A stretch of DNA of 7,214 nucleotides from positions 1-7,214 of the forward strand of contig JBFYSV010000071.1 of the NCBI GenBank assembly GCA_041301185.1. Direction: 5' to 3'. The position numbers and the translations under genes were made by a program. Source of the stretch: JAQBDA01 sp041301185 (GTDB lineage Bacteria > Chloroflexota > Anaerolineae > Anaerolineales > UBA4823). Each line of letters opens with the position of its first letter. The stretch's first letter is position 1. Positions 5,147 through 7,214 of this stretch are shown here, one piece after another. Under the pieces are notes generated by a model, which made no database searches, was not told the DNA's origin, and saw nothing but the letters and a program-made list of their open reading frames with translations.

Positions 5147-5440
5147 ATGGAAACCGGACGCTGGACGGCTGAAGGCGCGAACGGCTGGTATGCAGAACTG
5201 CCCTGGCTGGCAGGCTGCAATTTCATCCCCTCCACGGCGGTCAACCAGCTGGAGATGTGGCAGGCGGAGACCTTCGACCCCGCCACCATCGAGCGGGAAC
5301 TGGGCTGGGCGCCTCTCAGGGCGTGGCGGTCGGGAGTACGGCAGGGGGCCAACTCATGTAGTTGGGCATCGAGTAGCCGTTCTTCTCGACCGCATAGATG
5401 CGGGCGCGCGAGGGCAGCGTGCAGCCCGGCTCGTCGATGA
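5147..5440 (+). pseudogene. 5' fragment of a glycoside-hydrolase-like gene
   Basis: From ATG 5147 (with AGGA upstream) about 55 residues read as a coherent protein start: WYAELPWLAGCNFIPSTAVN, then QLEMWQAETFDPATIERELGWA. From memory this matches the N-terminal region of proteins annotated as 1,4-beta-xylanase or cellulase-like (TIM-barrel, GH5-type), where LGWA is followed by the first barrel strands. Here the similarity stops at about 5311, and the frame runs on through the antisense of the neighbouring lipoprotein gene to a stop at 5440, giving 42 unrelated residues. No active-site Glu is present, so the product cannot be an enzyme. A deletion or rearrangement has removed the rest. The gene starts 38 nt after the propeller gene, so it may once have belonged to that operon. 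Confidence 0.7.
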
Positions 5441-6176
5441 ACAACACCGCCTGCATCTCGATATCCTGGTTGCTGGCATAGGCGGGCACATGGCTGCGGG
5501 CAACGAAGACCTGCTGCCCCCCCTGGCAGAGCCAGGCTTCGATGAGATAGCCGCGATACTCCGACTCGGTCATCGCGATCGGCAGCCAGAAGACGGATAC
5601 TTCATTCCCGACCCGGTTGGTGCTCACCGCCGCCAGCGGGTTCTTGTATTTTACGGAATAGGGGGTCAGCACGGGGTCCAGCACGGGCAGGGCGGCAGGG
5701 TCGCCCGTGCCCACCTCCACGTTCGCCAACTGCAGCCAGCAGAGTTTGGTCTGGTCGAGGCTGCGCACGTTGATCCACAGCCCGTCGATGCTGCGCCCGT
5801 AGGCTTCCATCTGCGTGTTGATCGCCAGGGTGTACTTGGTCAGATAGACCATCGAGGGTCCATAGTAGCACAGCGAGCCCGTCTTGAGCCGGACGAGCGC
5901 CACACCGGTGGGCGAGGTGGTGGCGGATTCCAGCGTGGGGGTCAGGGCGAGTTCGGGCGTGAAGGTCGGTGTGATCGTCACCGGGATCTCGACCAGCCGC
6001 GTGACCTCCTGGATCACCTGGCGGGTCACTTCGACCGTCACCTGGCGCGTCACCTCAGCGGTCTGGACGACCGGTTCAGGCTGCAATGCCGAGGGGATGC
6101 AGCCTGCTCCCAGAAAGATCACCACCAATAGGGTGAAAATCCAGCGGCTTGTGCGGGGGAAAGTGGGTTTTTTCAT
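5316..6176 (-). CDS. Lipoprotein with bacterial SH3-like domain
   Basis: A 286-residue exported protein. Basic N-terminus and hydrophobic segment (12-22) end in LGAGC, a lipobox-like site with Cys26 as likely lipid anchor. Residues 41-69 form a repetitive beta-type spacer (VTRQVTVEVTRQVIQEVTRL), followed by a Thr/Pro linker to about 90. Residues 93-155 look like an SH3-like domain of the two-cysteine kind, with CYYGPS (Cys103), GRSIDGLWINVRS and LCWLQL (Cys146), the cysteines possibly disulfide-bonded. The remaining C-terminal part (about 160-286) is not recognised. It probably binds cell-envelope material outside the membrane. ATG 6176 has AGGAG seven bases upstream. The stop lies only about 5 bp from the breakpoint of the convergent hydrolase fragment, so its last residues (VLPTATP) may have been altered. 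The opposite strand has a 313-codon open frame, but it lacks protein-like features. Confidence 0.85.
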   Translation of the reverse strand: MKKPTFPRTSRWIFTLLVVIFLGAGCIPSALQPEPVVQTAEVTRQVTVEVTRQVIQEVTRLVEIPVTITPTFTPELALTPTLESATTSPTGVALVRLKTGSLCYYGPSMVYLTKYTLAINTQMEAYGRSIDGLWINVRSLDQTKLCWLQLANVEVGTGDPAALPVLDPVLTPYSVKYKNPLAAVSTNRVGNEVSVFWLPIAMTESEYRGYLIEAWLCQGGQQVFVARSHVPAYASNQDIEMQAVLFIDEPGCTLPSRARIYAVEKNGYSMPNYMSWPPAVLPTATP

Positions 6177-6240
6177 GGGACGCTCTCCTGACTGTGTACT
6201 ACCGGCTCCATGCAGGCAGGCGCAAGGCTGCGCTAAAAAC

Positions 6241-6269
6241 AGGATACATCAAAACCACAGGGAGGGCAA
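6241..6269 (-). promoter_or_regulatory. Candidate promoter of the SH3-domain lipoprotein
   Basis: On the minus strand TTGCCC (6269-6264) and TATCCT (6246-6241) are separated by exactly 17 bp, each 4/6 to consensus. This would start transcription near 6234, about 58 nt before the ATG. A 13-bp tandem repeat lies directly upstream of the -35. Confidence 0.45.
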
Positions 6270-6280
6270 GTGCCGGCGGG

Positions 6281-6306
6281 AAGGATCAAGAGGAAGGATC
6301 AAGCGG
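6281..6306. repeat. 13-bp tandem direct repeat upstream of the lipoprotein promoter
   Basis: AAGGATCAAGAGG (6281-6293) is followed directly by AAGGATCAAGCGG (6294-6306), 12 of 13 bases identical. It sits 12-37 bp upstream of the candidate -35 on the minus strand, where an activator could bind. Function is inferred from position only. Confidence 0.6.
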
Positions 6307-6317
6307 TTAAAGGCGGA

Positions 6318-6339
6318 TGACCGCCCTTTCAGGCGGTCA
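6318..6339 (-). terminator. Strong hairpin, possible terminator or attenuator
   Basis: TGACCGCC and GGCGGTCA pair perfectly (8 bp) around a 6-nt loop. On the minus strand the stem is followed by TCCGCCTTTAACC, with only a short T run. A second GGCGG (6312-6316) can compete for the same CCGCC, so two alternative stems are possible. It separates the region upstream (synthetase gene and small ORF) from the lipoprotein promoter. Confidence 0.4.
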
Positions 6340-6347
6340 CCCTGTGC

Positions 6348-6402
6348 GCGCTGTGGCACCTTTTCGCTGATCACTTGACAGCGAGGAGGGATGCCACAGC
6401 GC
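6348..6402. repeat. Nested inverted repeat (11-bp outer, 6-bp inner stem)
   Basis: GCGCTGTGGCA (6348-6358) and TGCCACAGCGC (6392-6402) are exact reverse complements. Between them TCGCTG (6364-6369) and CAGCGA (6379-6384) form an inner stem. On the minus strand the inner stem contains the end of the small ORF, whose stop lies in its loop. No T tract follows on the minus strand. Possibly an mRNA 3' structure or an operator. Confidence 0.65.
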
Positions 6403-6433
6403 TTTGTTTCATACTACCATTCATCGTGGACAT
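6371..6433 (-). CDS. Possible small ORF (20 aa) with strong Shine-Dalgarno
   Basis: MSTMNGSMKQSAVASLLAVK is preceded by GAGGAGGTG (6442-6434), a near-perfect anti-16S match. The spacing is 2 nt to the first ATG (6433) and 11 nt to the next in-frame ATG (6424), neither ideal. A third ATG is at 6412. The ORF lies 85 nt after the acyl-CoA synthetase gene on the same strand and ends within a nested hairpin. It could be a small protein, a leader peptide, or the remnant start of a lost gene. No family is recognised. Confidence 0.35.
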   Translation of the reverse strand: MSTMNGSMKQSAVASLLAVK

Positions 6434-6518
6434 CACCTCCTCTTCTGTTGGAATGGCGCTTGCCAGGCTGCTCCCGGGGGAGCCGCTGCCGTCAGTATCA
6501 CACAAAGGCGGGCGGATG

Positions 6519-7214
6519 TCAATGCCCGCCCAAAGTGAGGCGCACATCCACCGCCAGGGCGCCCTGTCCGGCAGGCAGGACGATGAGCGGGTTGACATCC
6601 ATCTCGAGGATCTGCGGGTGGTCGACTGCCAGTTGGGCAATGCGCTGGAGGGCATCCACCAGCGCGGGGCGGTCGGCAGGCGGGGCGCCGCGCCACCCGG
6701 CAAGCAGCCTGGAGGCGCGCACCTCGTCGATCATGGCTTCGATATCCGGGCGCGCCAGCGGCGCCAGGCGGAAGGAGACATCCCCCAGCGCCTCGACCAG
6801 CACCCCGCCCAGCCCGAACATCACCAGCGGACCGAAGACCGGGTCGCGTTTCACGCCCAGGATGACCTCCACCCCGCCGGTGACCATCTGCTGCACCAGC
6901 ACGCCGCGTATCTCCGCCCGGGGGTGCCGGGCACGCGCACGCGCCAGGATGGTCTCAAAGCCCCGGCGCACCGACTCCGCATCCGGCAGGGCAAGCAGCA
7001 CCCCGCCGACCTCGGTCTTGTGCAGGATGTCGGGCGAGGCGAGCTTGAGCGCCACCGGGAAACCGATCTGCTGCGCAAGGCGGGCGGCTTCCCCGGGGTC
7101 GGCGGCAAGCCTTTCGGCGGGGAGCGGCACGCCGTAGGCTTCCAGCAGGGGGCGGGCGGCGTCGGGGTCCAGTGCCCGGCGTCCCTGGGCGCGTGCCTGG
7201 CGCAGTACCGCGCC
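6519..7214 (-). CDS. Acyl-CoA synthetase (ADP-forming type), ATP-grasp part, 5' end outside the window
   Basis: The open frame enters from the right edge (no start seen) and its last 231 residues match the ATP-grasp domain of ADP-forming acetate/acyl-CoA ligases. Landmarks in order are DPDAARPLLEAYGVPLP, then FPVALKLASPDILHKTEVGG (nucleotide-binding Lys and HK), then GVLVQQMVTGGVEVILGVKR, then VMFGLGGVLVEALGDVSFR and finally EMDVNPLIVLPAGQGALAVD, and the domain is complete to the C-terminus. These enzymes interconvert acyl-CoA + ADP + Pi with free acid + CoA + ATP in the cytoplasm, often conserving energy in fermenters. No GNAT domain follows, so a PatZ-type protein acetyltransferase with C-terminal GNAT is unlikely. 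Whether the CoA-binding and ligase domains are fused upstream or encoded separately cannot be seen. Confidence 0.88.
   Translation of the reverse strand, partial: GAVLRQARAQGRRALDPDAARPLLEAYGVPLPAERLAADPGEAARLAQQIGFPVALKLASPDILHKTEVGGVLLALPDAESVRRGFETILARARARHPRAEIRGVLVQQMVTGGVEVILGVKRDPVFGPLVMFGLGGVLVEALGDVSFRLAPLARPDIEAMIDEVRASRLLAGWRGAPPADRPALVDALQRIAQLAVDHPQILEMDVNPLIVLPAGQGALAVDVRLTLGGH

Noticed and set aside
5190..6131. 313-codon plus-strand frame opposite the lipoprotein gene
   Set aside because: It is longer than the chosen gene, but the minus strand has a signal peptide, Cys anchor, SH3-like motifs and a ribosome site. The plus frame is a His/Arg/Gly-rich antisense translation.
6383..7137. 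Plus-strand GAGGAGGG followed by ATG at 6391 and a 248-codon frame
   Set aside because: The spacing between the Shine-Dalgarno-like run and ATG is zero, and the frame is Ser/Arg-rich antisense of the ATP-grasp gene.

Overview
The window looks like chromosomal DNA from a Chloroflexota bacterium, most likely Anaerolineae-like. This is an inference from style: Pro/Thr-rich extracytoplasmic linkers, a lipoprotein with VTRxVxxEVTR-type repeats and a two-cysteine SH3-like domain, an Rhs core ending in TIVPGAGNPQ...NPVNLIDPSGH, and an ATP-grasp acyl-CoA synthetase (ADP-forming type). No rRNA or marker gene fixes the taxonomy.

Left part (1-2790) is an accessory region next to a tRNA. A minus-strand promoter overlapped by a LexA-like palindrome (76-103) points out of the window. 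A well-supported promoter then drives tRNA-Glu(TTC) at 232-304. Just after it lie two strong hairpins, a degenerate copy of the tRNA 3' end (384-403) and a 91-bp MITE-like palindromic repeat (433-523). Next come a minus-strand toxin-antitoxin pair (AbrB-type antitoxin, PIN-type toxin, GTGA overlap) with its own promoter and palindrome, and a truncated Rhs C-terminal cassette followed by a small membrane protein. The Rhs variable tail and the membrane protein are visibly AT-rich, and the change falls at the Rhs core/tail boundary. An exact 17-bp direct repeat (576-592 and 2717-2733) brackets the toxin-antitoxin and Rhs segment. Together this suggests a decayed, repeat-flanked island at a tRNA.

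Middle part (2790-5108) is GC-rich and plus-stranded. It holds a CDF-related cation transporter with a clear sigma70-type promoter that also fixes its start, a 111-residue charged helical protein of unknown function, and a secreted or lipid-anchored TolB-like beta-propeller. The last two genes are separated only by six 12-bp tandem repeats, which themselves supply three in-frame start codons.

Right part (5109-7214): a 5' fragment of a glycoside-hydrolase-like gene (about 55 recognisable residues) breaks off abruptly against the 3' end of a convergent minus-strand SH3-domain lipoprotein gene. The lipoprotein has its own promoter candidate and an upstream 13-bp tandem repeat. Further right, still on the minus strand, lie nested inverted repeats, a possible 20-residue small ORF with a very strong Shine-Dalgarno, and the C-terminal ATP-grasp part of an acyl-CoA synthetase gene that runs off the window.

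The most interesting unit is the orphan Rhs C-terminal tail with its adjacent small membrane protein, a candidate membrane-active toxin/immunity pair. Next are the start-codon-bearing tandem repeat and the small-ORF/hairpin leader region.
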